Counted from the first letter of the stretch, positions 1-8,405 are shown. The stretch: DNA of 64,000 nt from Dolichospermum compactum NIES-806 (GCF_002368115.1 NZ_AP018316.1:2322927-2386926); one strand, 5' to 3'. Numbers and translations are program-made. Notes: generated from the letters alone by a model not told the origin.

Positions 1-73
1 GAAGACAATCTAAAACAAAATTGCGGTTGACAATATCATTATCAATGACGATAATTCTTTCTGTTTCGTACAT
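1..73 (-). CDS. Response regulator receiver domain, N-terminus only (runs off window)
   Basis: Reading leftwards from an ATG at 73, the 24 visible codons give MYETERIIVIDNDIVNRNFV and then LDCL. A beta-strand of hydrophobic residues followed by acidic residues (IIVIDND) and an N-R pair is the usual first strand and acidic pocket of a CheY-like receiver domain. The gene continues beyond base 1, so its output domain and length cannot be seen. The call rests on this short stretch only. Confidence 0.55.
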   Translation of the reverse strand, partial: MYETERIIVIDNDIVNRNFVLDCL

Positions 74-87
74 AATTATTCCAATCA

Positions 88-279
88 CTAGATTTTGGTA
101 TTTTTAGCCATTACTAAACTTTGTCCTGATTTACGGACAAATCTAGATATAAACTGAGCAATAGGAAACACAAAATTCGAGTAAAGAGTTAATGAAATCT
201 TGATATTTTCTATTATCTCAATTAGTAGTTGATCTTTAGCAGATTCATATTTAAGCTTGAATATATCTGATTTTATCAA
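88..279 (-). CDS. Possible small hypothetical protein upstream of the response regulator
   Basis: A 63-residue open frame ends 14 bases before the response-regulator start on the same strand, so it could be cotranscribed with it. The protein is rich in Ile, Lys and Ser, has one moderately hydrophobic stretch and no motif I recognise. In sequence this AT-rich an open frame of this size can arise by chance. I list it only because of its position. Confidence 0.2.
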   Translation of the reverse strand: MIKSDIFKLKYESAKDQLLIEIIENIKISLTLYSNFVFPIAQFISRFVRKSGQSLVMAKNTKI

Positions 280-996
280 TAAAAAGTAAATACTTTCAAC
301 TTAGTTGCATGAAAAAAGTAATGGTTGTTTTTATTACTTTTCACTTGATTCACCCTGAAAATTGAGCCTACTAACATAAAATTGCTATATTGTCAATTAA
401 TATCTGTATAAACTTTGGGATGGTGAGATTTGATAAATAGGTAAATTGTGAGTTATTTACCTGATTTCACGAAATTTAGTCTCTTTTGCATTCAACTATG
501 AAAGAAGATACAAAGTCATCTGTCGCCAGGAATATCTTTTTGCCTTAAATTGGCTGCGAATAATTTAACATCCTCCCCAGGATAGATAAATGATTGATTA
601 AACTTATATATAACTATCAGAAAGAATATCTGAACAGCAAAATTAGGAAATCTGGAATAGATACAAGTTAAGAAAGAACATGAAAGGAGTGATAATTTTC
701 CTGACAATCAGTTACCAATTACTAAACTGAACGAAACGATTTTTAACTTGATTACACAAAAAAATTAATCTAAAAAACAAAAAAATACTATATAATTATG
801 GCTGATAAATTTACACTTAAAAATCTAATATTCTGAACAGTTAATTAAGGGTAAAAAAATAAGAGCGAAAAAATTATCAAGTTAATCAAAGAATAATTCA
901 TGTATTGAAAGGGTAACTTTGGGTAGTCTTAAAAAAGAGGCATGAAAAAATCTCAAAACCATTAGATAATTCTGATTTTCAACAGGAGTGCATATT
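280..996. other. AT-rich intergenic region, no gene recognised
   Basis: About 700 bases of very AT-rich sequence lie before the HetP-like gene. One 63-codon minus-strand frame (516-707) has no recognisable features. I see no tRNA, no clear terminator hairpin and no consensus NtcA box (GTA-N8-TAC). The region probably holds the promoter of the HetP-like gene, but I cannot place it. Confidence 0.4.
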
Positions 997-1218
997 ATGA
1001 GTCAAAATTTTAGCGATTATCATTCGTCGGTTAACAAAAAAATCAAGACTGAACAAATAGAACAAATAATCAAAGCAATTATTGCGGGTAAATATTCTTG
1101 GGCTTGTGTTCTAGTTTTACAATTTGCTGGTTATAATCCTATGGACTATATACCCTATCGTACTTATATCAGATTACTTAAAACTAACTGCTTACTGGGT
1201 AATTCTCAGCAAAATTAA
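997..1218 (+). CDS. HetP-family protein (short form)
   Basis: The product is 73 residues from the ATG at 997; an AGGAG at 984-988 sits 8 bases upstream and favours this start over the GTG at 988. The core IIAGKYSWACVLVLQFAGYN followed by a YIPYRTYIRLLK segment is the signature of the HetP family of heterocystous cyanobacteria. HetP and its small homologues in Anabaena influence commitment to heterocyst development; the biochemical activity is unknown. Almost the whole protein is this conserved domain, so it resembles the short paralogues rather than HetP itself, which has a longer tail. The gene sits upstream of and codirectional with the TrpC-like gene. The family call is firm; the developmental role here is inferred. 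Confidence 0.75.
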   Translation: MSQNFSDYHSSVNKKIKTEQIEQIIKAIIAGKYSWACVLVLQFAGYNPMDYIPYRTYIRLLKTNCLLGNSQQN

Positions 1219-1359
1219 CTACCTGTGAGAAAAGTTGACAGATTTGATGGAAAATTAAAGTAGTCGCGTTTTTGAATCTGAATTTGTGGAAATTTTTTCT
1301 GAAAAATAAAAAGGTAAGGTGAAGATTCATCAAAAAAATATGATTATTATGCAGAATTT

Positions 1360-2235
1360 ATGAGCTACCCAACCACAATTTATAATCCTCAAATGCAAAC
1401 AATTATTACAGAAATTGTGTGGCAGAAAAAACTAGAAGTTGCACAAATGCAACAAGATATGACCTGGGCTTCCTTGCAACGTCAATTAAGTGCTGCTCCT
1501 ACTGTGCGGGACTTTTTTACGGCTTTGCAGTTGAGTATTTATAAACCTAGTTTAATTGCAGAAGTGCAAAAAGCATCACTTTATCATAGTGTAATTAGAC
1601 CAGATTTTGACCCGGTTACTATTGCTCAAGCCTATAAAAGAGGAGGAGCATCTTGTGTATCTGTTTTTACCGATCAAAAGTTTTTTCATGGTGGTTTTGA
1701 TCATCTACGTGCTATCAGATATCGGGTAGGAATACCTCTACTTTGCAAAGATTTTATCATTGATCCTTGCCAAATTTATTTAGCCCGTTCGGCTGGTGCA
1801 GATGCCATATCATTAATTGCGTCTATTCTTACAGATAAGCAATTACAAAGCTTTTTACGAGTGATTCATTACTTAGGTATGAATGCTGTTATCCAGGTTC
1901 ATAACTTAAATGATTTGGATAGAGTTTTAGCTTTAGAAGATGTGAGGATAGTTTCTATTAATAACCAGAGTTTAGGTGATTTTAGCATTAATATTAACAC
2001 TACTCAGGAATTATTGGCAGCTAGGCGATCGCAACTTCAAAAGCTAGGAATTTTAGTCATGAGTGAATCAGGGATAGAAACCCCCGATGATTTATCATTT
2101 GTGGCTGAATGTGGTGTACAAACTGTGATCATCGGAGAATCTTTGCTCAAAGAAAATGATTTGGAAGTAGCTGTCAGAACTTTACTGCAATCTAAATTTC
2201 CTATTCATTATGCAGAAGGATTAAAGATTGGGTAA
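1360..2235 (+). CDS. Indole-3-glycerol-phosphate synthase-like protein (TrpC paralogue, probably altered activity)
   Basis: The 291-residue protein is a TrpC-type TIM barrel. It keeps the first-strand Glu68 (IAEVQKAS), Lys130 in LCKDFI, Asn202, SESGI at 235-239 and the phosphate-loop IIGESLL at 257-263. Several residues essential in known indole-glycerol-phosphate synthases are changed: the Lys two positions after Glu68 is Gln70, SPSKG is SLYHS, the catalytic Glu of the EVH strand is Gln179 (IQVH), and the Arg of INNR is Gln203. The first 60 residues still resemble the helical N-terminal extension of the family. No other trp gene is adjacent. Nostocales often carry several trpC copies; this looks like a divergent copy that either binds a related phosphoribosyl substrate or is catalytically weak. 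The fold is confident, the reaction is not. Confidence 0.75.
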   Translation: MSYPTTIYNPQMQTIITEIVWQKKLEVAQMQQDMTWASLQRQLSAAPTVRDFFTALQLSIYKPSLIAEVQKASLYHSVIRPDFDPVTIAQAYKRGGASCVSVFTDQKFFHGGFDHLRAIRYRVGIPLLCKDFIIDPCQIYLARSAGADAISLIASILTDKQLQSFLRVIHYLGMNAVIQVHNLNDLDRVLALEDVRIVSINNQSLGDFSININTTQELLAARRSQLQKLGILVMSESGIETPDDLSFVAECGVQTVIIGESLLKENDLEVAVRTLLQSKFPIHYAEGLKIG

Positions 2236-2256
2236 TAACTGATAGTTACGAATTGA

Positions 2257-3279
2257 TTATAGTAAGGGTTTCCACCAATCACTATGACTGAGATACCATT
2301 CTACGGTTAAACGTAAACCTTCAGTGATTGTTACAGATGGAGTCCAACCAAATTCTGTTTTTAGCTTATTGGCATTAATAGCATATCTTCGATCATGTCC
2401 AGGTCTATCCTTCACAAAAGTAATTAATTTTTCCGCTGGATATACTGGTAAATTTGGTGCTAATTCGTTCATGATTGCACATAAATTTTGTACCAGACTG
2501 ATATTTTCAACTTCGTTATTGCCACCAATGTTGTAATTTTCTCCCGGTTTTCCTTGATGGATGACCACATCTAACGCCCGACAGTGATCAACTACATATA
2601 ACCAATCGCGGACATTTTTGCCATCACCATAAACAGGTAATTCTTTACCGGTTAAAATGTTAATACACATCAAAGGAATTAGCTTTTCAGGAAATTGAAA
2701 AGCACCATAATTATTAGAGCAATTAGTAATAATTGTCGGTAATTTATAAGTATGATAATAAGCCCGAACTAGATGATCACTTCCAGCTTTTGAGGCTGAA
2801 TAAGGACTATTGGGACTATAGGCTGTAGTTTCTGAGAATGCGGGTTCATCTGAGGTGAGACTACCATAAACTTCATCGGTAGAAACGTGAAGAAATAGGT
2901 AATTACTAGGTTGGTTTTTTGCTTGCCAATATTGACGAAAACCTTCTAATAAAGTAAAAGTTCCGACTACGTTAGTTTGGACAAATGCAGCGGGTCCGGT
3001 GATGGAACGATCAACGTGAGATTCGGCGGCAAAATGGGCTATAGTATCTATATTTTCTGCTAAAAGTAGTTGATCAATTAGAGAGCGATCGCTTATGTCT
3101 CCTTGCACAAATCGGAAATTCTCTTTGGCTTCAACAGAGGCTAAATTATGGCGATTTCCAGCGTAGGTAAGAGCATCCAATACCACGATTCTATCATTTG
3201 GATAAGCCTGACACCAATGATGGACGAAATTCGCACCAATAAACCCAGCGCCTCCAGTCACCAATAATCGTCTATTCAT
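2257..3279 (-). CDS. rfbB: dTDP-glucose 4,6-dehydratase
   Basis: This 340-residue extended short-chain dehydrogenase converts dTDP-glucose to dTDP-4-keto-6-deoxyglucose, the first committed step to dTDP-rhamnose for cell-surface polysaccharide. The NAD-binding TGGAGFIG motif is at residues 8-15, the catalytic S-T-D-E segment at 133-136 and the Y-x3-K pair at Tyr160 and Lys164 (PYSASK). Asp135 and Glu136 are the acid/base residues characteristic of the dehydratase subgroup. Length is normal. The gene follows a glycosyltransferase by 8 bases on the same strand, which suggests an operon for a surface glycan. The other rml genes are not in the window. Confidence 0.93.
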   Translation of the reverse strand: MNRRLLVTGGAGFIGANFVHHWCQAYPNDRIVVLDALTYAGNRHNLASVEAKENFRFVQGDISDRSLIDQLLLAENIDTIAHFAAESHVDRSITGPAAFVQTNVVGTFTLLEGFRQYWQAKNQPSNYLFLHVSTDEVYGSLTSDEPAFSETTAYSPNSPYSASKAGSDHLVRAYYHTYKLPTIITNCSNNYGAFQFPEKLIPLMCINILTGKELPVYGDGKNVRDWLYVVDHCRALDVVIHQGKPGENYNIGGNNEVENISLVQNLCAIMNELAPNLPVYPAEKLITFVKDRPGHDRRYAINANKLKTEFGWTPSVTITEGLRLTVEWYLSHSDWWKPLL

Positions 3280-3287
3280 GAGATTCC

Positions 3288-4298
3288 CTAATTATCCTGT
3301 AAATATTTCTTCTTGATTTTAGCAAAGATTCTCTGTGTAAACAATTGTGCTAACCGGATTTTTGTAAAATCGGGAATTTTAGTTGCATAGTTATGTTTAT
3401 GATCAAAGAAGTTATTTATTTCTGCTAAAATTACTCCTAAACGGTGAATAATATGCTCAGTTCTGTATTCTGCTAACACAGTTTCTGATAAAGTCAATGC
3501 TGCTGGGGATTCTAAAACCTGTAAAATCTTGGCAACGTCATATTCTAAAGCATAACCAGCGATTTTATAAGAGTTAAATTCCGGATCTAAATAATCCGAT
3601 AATCCCCCATTGACACTAGAAAAGACTTGACAACCACAAGCTAATGCTTCCATTGGTTGTAAGCCAAATCCTTCACTAACTCCTTGTAATTTCCAATATT
3701 CTGCCGAATCATAAAGATAAACTTGAGTCCGATTAAATAAAGCTGGTAAATTTTCCACATAACTATCAATAACCAATACTTTACATTTTTTTTCTAAAGC
3801 TGGAATTAAGGTTTTAATTAAATATTCTGAAGATTTCCGGGTTTGCACTAAAACATCAATATCTCGCTTTTGACGTAAATTAGTAAAGTCATCACTAATT
3901 TGATTGGGTAAATAATAAATGAGAGAATTTGGAGCTTTTTGTCCCCAATAACCTAAAGTATTTCTGCTAACTGTAATTATAGGAATATTAGCTGGTAAAT
4001 TAATTTTATAACCTGCACTGTGAGCGTGATAAATTACATGATATTTTTGCAATTTAGTTGCTAGTTTACCAACATTGAATCCCCAGCTAATTACGAAAAT
4101 TATGTTATCTATATCTAAATTATTCTCTTTTAATAAATCATCTAAAAATAATTTATCTGATTCCCGCTGACGATAGGTAACTACTTCAGCATCACAAATC
4201 TGTTGAGCTAAAGCAACTGTTTTCAATTCTGCCCAAAGACCACCACAAGCAAATTTACCATTGGTTCCTGGTACTAAAAAATAAAGTTTTCTCATCAT
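3288..4298 (-). CDS. Glycosyltransferase, GT-B fold (GT4-like)
   Basis: The 336-residue protein has a Rossmann-like N-terminal half beginning with LYFLVPGTNGKFACGG and a C-terminal half with EGFGLQPMEALACG (from Glu209), the donor-binding E-x7-E motif of GT4-type transferases. A glycine-rich GG follows near residue 230. Donor and acceptor sugars cannot be read from sequence. Because the dTDP-glucose dehydratase gene starts 8 bases downstream of its stop codon, a nucleotide-sugar-dependent role in surface polysaccharide synthesis is a reasonable inference. The second codon is also ATG (4295), so the start may be one residue shorter. Confidence 0.8.
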   Translation of the reverse strand: MMRKLYFLVPGTNGKFACGGLWAELKTVALAQQICDAEVVTYRQRESDKLFLDDLLKENNLDIDNIIFVISWGFNVGKLATKLQKYHVIYHAHSAGYKINLPANIPIITVSRNTLGYWGQKAPNSLIYYLPNQISDDFTNLRQKRDIDVLVQTRKSSEYLIKTLIPALEKKCKVLVIDSYVENLPALFNRTQVYLYDSAEYWKLQGVSEGFGLQPMEALACGCQVFSSVNGGLSDYLDPEFNSYKIAGYALEYDVAKILQVLESPAALTLSETVLAEYRTEHIIHRLGVILAEINNFFDHKHNYATKIPDFTKIRLAQLFTQRIFAKIKKKYLQDN

Positions 4299-4329
4299 CC
4301 TAAATATCTAATTTGAAGTTTATAAATCA

Positions 4330-4348
4330 GGGCGCAGGCCCTGCGCCC
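4330..4348. repeat. Short palindrome GGGCGCAGG(C/G)CCTGCGCCC, copy 1
   Basis: A perfect 19-base GC-rich palindrome lies between the glycosyltransferase and DUF6391 genes. Closely similar copies are at 33936-33954 and 49673-49691, all intergenic. It may act as a transcription stop or be a dispersed REP-like element; it has no following T-tract. Confidence 0.7.
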
Positions 4349-4358
4349 CTACGGATTC

Positions 4359-4997
4359 CTAATTTTCCCAATATACTTTGACAAAATGACTTTCTTTGCC
4401 CCAAAAATCACGGGCGATGGTAATATTTTCAATAGCTAAATTAAAGGGGATAGAGGTGGTAAGATAACGCTGGGTGAGCATTCCTAAATCTGGTGCAATT
4501 TCCGCTGCGGCTGTTGCGGCTAAACCAAAACCGATGAGTTGTTCAATTGGTCGAAATGGTAGTACAAAAGGAATTGTTGCTGCTAGTCCTGCTGTTAATA
4601 ACATAGCTACAGATACATTTGTGCCACAGCGGGGATGTACAGCTAAATCCCATTCTCCAGCGGTAAGACGATGTTTAGCTAATGTTACCGCCCGACGCAA
4701 ATCATGAATATTCACATCACCATAGAGAAAAAATCCCTGTTCAGTAGACAAACCACCTAATAATTCATCATCTAATTGGATATTGGTGGTTGTTCGTGGT
4801 GATAAAGAGGAATGTTTATTTTCCCCTAGTAACCAGACGGTGGCGTGTTCTAGGGCGTGGACTTGACGTAACATGAGAATTTCTTTCAACCCAGGGATAA
4901 AAGATAACTGTTGAAGTAAATCAGCATCTTGATTGGGGTGAGGTGCAAGAAAGTCAAAGTTAAAGGAATACGATTCGCTCGAATAAGAAGTATTCAT
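4359..4997 (-). CDS. DUF6391 family membrane protein
   Basis: The 212-residue protein contains VHALEHATVWLL near residue 46, the His-rich signature of a family found mainly in cyanobacteria (DUF6391). A hydrophobic pair of segments around residues 128-165 (AMLLTAGLAATIPFVLPF and following) should span the membrane. The HALEHA motif could bind a metal, but no function is established. It is codirectional with the FKBP gene upstream, separated by about 100 bases. Confidence 0.7.
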   Translation of the reverse strand: MNTSYSSESYSFNFDFLAPHPNQDADLLQQLSFIPGLKEILMLRQVHALEHATVWLLGENKHSSLSPRTTTNIQLDDELLGGLSTEQGFFLYGDVNIHDLRRAVTLAKHRLTAGEWDLAVHPRCGTNVSVAMLLTAGLAATIPFVLPFRPIEQLIGFGLAATAAAEIAPDLGMLTQRYLTTSIPFNLAIENITIARDFWGKESHFVKVYWEN

Positions 4998-5100
4998 CTT
5001 TTTTCTTTTGAGAATTAATTTTCCTTGGTGATATTTTTTGACAATTGCAATAACTGAAAATTTCTGATTTTCCCAATAACCTCACCCCAATTCCCCATTA

Positions 5101-5625
5101 CTATTGAGCGCTGATCAGTTCTACGTCAAAAATTAAAGTAGAGTTGGGAGGAATAACGCCACCAGCACCACGCGCACCATAACCTAATTCTGAGGGAATA
5201 ATTAGTTGACGACGGCCACCTACTTTCATGGAGATTACTCCTTCGTCCCAACCTTTAATTACTTGTCCTGTGCCAATTTTAAACTTGAAGGTTTGATTGC
5301 GATCGCGCGAACTATCAAATTTAGTCCCATTTTCTAATGTACCAGTGTAGTGAACCTCAACGGTTTGTCCAGTTTGGGGAGTTGCACCGTCTCCTTCCTG
5401 TAGTTCAATATATTTTAATCCAGAGGCGGTAGTAACAGCATTTGCTTCAGACATAGTATTGCTCTTTGTTGGCGTATTTTTTTCTTGAGTGACAGTGGTG
5501 GTGGGTTGTGTTTGGGGCGAATTACCAATCGCAGCATCTTTTTGACCGCTAATTTGGGTAAATACTAAAATGCCAACACATACCAGCATTAACACCACGC
5601 TGAGGAAAATTCCTTTCAAAATCAA
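5101..5625 (-). CDS. FKBP-type peptidyl-prolyl cis-trans isomerase, membrane-anchored or exported
   Basis: The 174-residue protein starts with a hydrophobic segment (residues 5-25) that fits a signal anchor or uncleaved signal peptide, then a low-complexity Gln/Thr linker to about residue 65, then a single complete FKBP domain. The domain shows VEVHYTGTLENGTKFDSS, GQVIKGWDEG and GYGARGAGGVIPPNSTLIFD, all canonical for the active-site cavity. It should accelerate proline isomerisation of proteins in the periplasm or thylakoid lumen. Length and order match the common cyanobacterial form. It ends with LISAQ. Confidence 0.93.
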   Translation of the reverse strand: MILKGIFLSVVLMLVCVGILVFTQISGQKDAAIGNSPQTQPTTTVTQEKNTPTKSNTMSEANAVTTASGLKYIELQEGDGATPQTGQTVEVHYTGTLENGTKFDSSRDRNQTFKFKIGTGQVIKGWDEGVISMKVGGRRQLIIPSELGYGARGAGGVIPPNSTLIFDVELISAQ

Positions 5626-5697
5626 CCCTCTCTGTTTTAATTACTGGTGATAAGATTACTGACAGAACACAAATTAGTTTAAATCAGAAATGACCTT

Positions 5698-6021
5698 TTA
5701 GCGCCATAGCTTATTTTCTAAATCCCGGACTTGACGTTCTAAACGGTCTATTCTCCCGCGTAATTCGTCTACTTCTGACTGACGCGCAACTCCCAAATCC
5801 TGCATCATGTTTCGCATTTGTCGCTGCATTTGCTCGTCCCAGTTGCCTTGTTCTGACTGTAACTGATGTACAAGATCATCCATGACTGCCTTTGCTTGCT
5901 CAGGATTGAGTTTACCGTCTTTTACCAGTTCATCACTCACTTCCTTGAGTTTGTCTGCAACTAAAGAGGTTGTGCCAATACCCAACATCATTAGCTGTTG
6001 CAACCAATTGTTACTATCCAT
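5698..6021 (-). CDS. Phasin-like small helical protein
   Basis: The 107-residue protein is predicted to be nearly all helix: an N-terminal amphipathic part (WLQQLMMLGIGTTSLVADKL), a KLNPEQAKAVMDDLVHQL middle, and a C-terminal coiled coil of heptads (VDELRGRIDRLERQVRDLENKL). This architecture is annotated in cyanobacteria as a phasin-family or PHA-associated protein. No catalytic residues are visible. Binding to polyhydroxyalkanoate granules is family-based inference only. Confidence 0.65.
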   Translation of the reverse strand: MDSNNWLQQLMMLGIGTTSLVADKLKEVSDELVKDGKLNPEQAKAVMDDLVHQLQSEQGNWDEQMQRQMRNMMQDLGVARQSEVDELRGRIDRLERQVRDLENKLWR

Positions 6022-6084
6022 ACTCCCTTCCTCTGACTTGTTGCTAACTAAAAGCTTAGTAATTCTAGCCTACACATTTATTTA

Positions 6085-6152
6085 GTCAGTTGTCAGTTGT
6101 CAGTTGTCAGTTGGAAATATCTTCTCCCTGCTCCCTGCTCCCTACCCCTCTG
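6085..6152. repeat. Heptamer short tandem repeats (STRR type)
   Basis: Four units of TCAGTTG (6086-6113) are followed by about three units of CTCCCTG (6124-6144). Heptameric repeats of these two sequences are typical of heterocystous cyanobacteria. They fill the gap between the MMADHC-like and phasin-like genes. Confidence 0.8.
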
Positions 6153-6157
6153 CCTCT

Positions 6158-6712
6158 TTACACCTGTATCCATCCGTGCATTGGTGCGATCGCTTTCGTG
6201 ACTGACTCAATTATCTCTGGAGGTGCTTCTGAAAGCATGACACTGGGATAAACAGCAGTTCCCCATTGAGGATGGACAAGAACATGGCATTTATTTTGAA
6301 TGGCGGGATACTTGAGTAAAGCTTGTGCCACTGCTGTATCATCATGGGGAACTAGGCCAGAATGAGATAGTAATGGATAACCTGTACGGGGATCTATGAG
6401 GTCTGTTAAATATCCGCGATCGCGCAAATTAAATGCCACATCGCAACCAAAACGCATAAATTTTTCCCGCAGTTTCTCTTTTTCTTGTTCTGTTTCTATA
6501 GTCATTTCTTCTAACGGATATTGTGATTGCTGCAAAACCACCACCACCCACAAAAACTGTTGCTGTTTCCAATCGGGTAATATCTGTTCGCAGTTGGCAC
6601 AGATATATGGACTGGGAGTATGAATAGAAATCTCTACAGCTTGTCCTGTTTTGCCAACTAAATGAATCGGACAGCTAGGTTCAGAAATACAAACTTGGGG
6701 ATAATACACCAC
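6158..6712 (-). CDS. MMADHC-like protein (methylmalonic aciduria and homocystinuria type D family)
   Basis: The 184-residue protein resembles the C-terminal domain of human MMADHC, the cobalamin-trafficking partner of MMACHC. The matching blocks are the acidic EEMTIETEQEKEKLREKFM segment, LRDRGYLTDLIDPRTGYP (human equivalent LRAEGYWADFIDPSSG) and LVHPQWGTAVYPSVMLSEAP (human HSLWGTHVVVGSIFTNATP). An N-terminal C-x2-C (ICANCEQ, about residues 37-40) and two further cysteines near the start could bind metal and are not part of the human alignment. Cyanobacteria use cobalamin-type cofactors, so a corrinoid-handling role is plausible, but no cobalamin gene is nearby and this is inference. Confidence 0.65.
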   Translation of the reverse strand: MVYYPQVCISEPSCPIHLVGKTGQAVEISIHTPSPYICANCEQILPDWKQQQFLWVVVVLQQSQYPLEEMTIETEQEKEKLREKFMRFGCDVAFNLRDRGYLTDLIDPRTGYPLLSHSGLVPHDDTAVAQALLKYPAIQNKCHVLVHPQWGTAVYPSVMLSEAPPEIIESVTKAIAPMHGWIQV

Positions 6713-6842
6713 ATTAATTTGGTTTATGAAAGTTTTTATTTTATCTTTGTTAAAAATAATAACTCTTAAATCTGCAAATAAATCATCGAATTTTGCAAAT
6801 AGTTAGGTAATTAGATTTAGTTGCATTTCCGGGTATTATGGT

Positions 6843-8204
6843 TTAACCGCTGGTTAGTTGTTTAATATGAGCCGGAAATTTGCCATTTTGTAAAGCTTGG
6901 ACTGCTGTTCCTGAATCTTGTACCCAAAACTGTCTTCCAAAGCGGACAATTTCTCGGTGATCTCCAGCCTGAACAACACCAATGACAGGTATTCTGGATT
7001 TGTCCTTATCCCCTGCTTGTGCTTTGAGAATTGTATTCAAACGATGTTGTTCTTCAATTGTTCCTGCTTGTTGTGGACTCAATTCCACTAAAATCATTTT
7101 TACAGTTTCAACAGTTTCCGCATCTTCAAGAATAAATTGAACTTGATCATCACGGCGATCTATCTTACCCCAAATAATCAATCTGGCATCAACTTCGAGT
7201 AGAGAACTAATGCGTTCATAGGTTTTAGGAAAAACCACCGCTTCCGAAGCAGCAGATAAATCTTCAACTTGCAGAATTGCCATAGAATCACCTTTTTTGG
7301 TGACAACCTTTTTGACATTATTCAACATTACTACCGCACAAAGGATAGCATCATCTTTTTGTTCCCCCAATTGCGCTAAGTTAATAGGTGCAAGGACTGA
7401 GGATGATTGTCTGATAGATTTAAGAGGATGATCGGAGAGATAAAATCCTAATAATTCTTTTTCCATTCTCAATTTTTCTTGAGGTGGTAAATCATTGACA
7501 GGAGGAGCTTTTGGTGCAGATTCATAGGCATTTTTTTGAGGTTGATGATTATTTCCTGCTAATCCCCCTCCTAACAAATCAAATATATTACCCTGTCCAC
7601 TAGCTTTGTCTCTAGCGCGGGATTGCGCCCACTCATAAACTAATTCTAAATCATGAATTAATTGGTTGCGATTAGCTTGAATTTTGTCAAAAGCACCGCA
7701 GTTAATTAGTGATTCTAAAGTGCGGCGGTTCATGGCCCGTAAGTCCACGCGATCGCAAAAATCCGCCAAAGATTTGAATGGGACTAATTCTCCTGATTCT
7801 TCCCTCGCTTCTAAAATTGAGGCGATCGCATTTTGTCCCACATTCCGCACCGCAGAAAATCCAAATAAAATCTTTCCATCCACCGGCGTAAAATCTAAAC
7901 CAGAACGATTAACATCTGGGGCATCAATCACAATCCCCATGTTAGAGCAATTATCAAGATACTTCCGCACCTTGTCAGTATCGCCACTGTTAGCGGTTAA
8001 CAATGCCGCCATATATTCCAATGGGTAATTTGCCTTTAAATATGACGTTTGATAAGTTACATAAGCGTAAGCTGTAGAGTGGGATTTATTAAAACAATTG
8101 GAAGCGATAAAACCATTTTTAATCACAAAATTATGGTCATTTTCCACACCAATATCATAAACATTGGCTTGACCGACATAAGTACGAGAAACTATTTTAA
8201 CCAT
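6843..8204 (-). CDS. dnaE: DNA polymerase III alpha subunit, C-terminal half with split-intein C-fragment
   Basis: Residues 1-36 are the C-terminal fragment of the DnaE split intein: they begin MVKIVSRTYVGQANVYDIGV and end NGFIASN, with the penultimate Ser and terminal Asn needed for cyclisation. The C-extein starts with Cys37 (CFNKSHSTAYAYVTYQTSYL), the nucleophile for trans-splicing. The rest is the C-terminal part of replicative DNA polymerase alpha: helix-hairpin-helix region (LRAMNRRTLESLINCGAFD), LSDHPL, and an OB-fold (CAVVMLNNVKKVVTKKG to about residue 380). In cyanobacteria the N-half with the N-intein is encoded elsewhere and the two are ligated by protein splicing; the N-half is not in this window. 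A small zinc-ribbon gene ends 36 bases upstream. Confidence 0.97.
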   Translation of the reverse strand: MVKIVSRTYVGQANVYDIGVENDHNFVIKNGFIASNCFNKSHSTAYAYVTYQTSYLKANYPLEYMAALLTANSGDTDKVRKYLDNCSNMGIVIDAPDVNRSGLDFTPVDGKILFGFSAVRNVGQNAIASILEAREESGELVPFKSLADFCDRVDLRAMNRRTLESLINCGAFDKIQANRNQLIHDLELVYEWAQSRARDKASGQGNIFDLLGGGLAGNNHQPQKNAYESAPKAPPVNDLPPQEKLRMEKELLGFYLSDHPLKSIRQSSSVLAPINLAQLGEQKDDAILCAVVMLNNVKKVVTKKGDSMAILQVEDLSAASEAVVFPKTYERISSLLEVDARLIIWGKIDRRDDQVQFILEDAETVETVKMILVELSPQQAGTIEEQHRLNTILKAQAGDKDKSRIPVIGVVQAGDHREIVRFGRQFWVQDSGTAVQALQNGKFPAHIKQLTSG

Positions 8205-8240
8205 ATTACTTATTTTTGCAAAATTTTGTTTATTTACAGC

Positions 8241-8405
8241 TTAATAATCATTATCAGACACACAGATACCCTTACATTTAATACCATTTGTTGCAGTGCG
8301 TAGACAATGGGGACAGAGAACCTCTTCCTTCTCTGTTTCTTGATTTATCTCCATATTAGTGCTTACCTGGAGCTTATCTTTTTCGGTCTGGAGTTTTTCA
8401 TTCAT
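8241..8405 (-). CDS. Small zinc-ribbon-like protein (54 aa), unknown function
   Basis: Read leftwards from the ATG at 8405 (codons down to TAA at 8241), the frame encodes 54 residues: a charged helix starting MNEKLQTEKDKLQV, then LCPHCLRTATNGIKCKGICV and SDNDY. C-x2-C followed by C-x3-C is a likely zinc knuckle. The compact, cysteine-rich end with a conserved-looking TNGIKCKG turn suggests a genuine gene; I believe related small proteins occur in other cyanobacteria but cannot verify it here. It ends 36 bases before dnaE on the same strand. Its first 13 codons are duplicated at 9413, next to the AIPR fragment. Confidence 0.6.
   Translation of the reverse strand: MNEKLQTEKDKLQVSTNMEINQETEKEEVLCPHCLRTATNGIKCKGICVSDNDY

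Noticed and set aside
516..707. 63-codon minus-strand frame
   Set aside because: No family features, no ribosome-binding site, and AT-rich sequence where such frames arise by chance.
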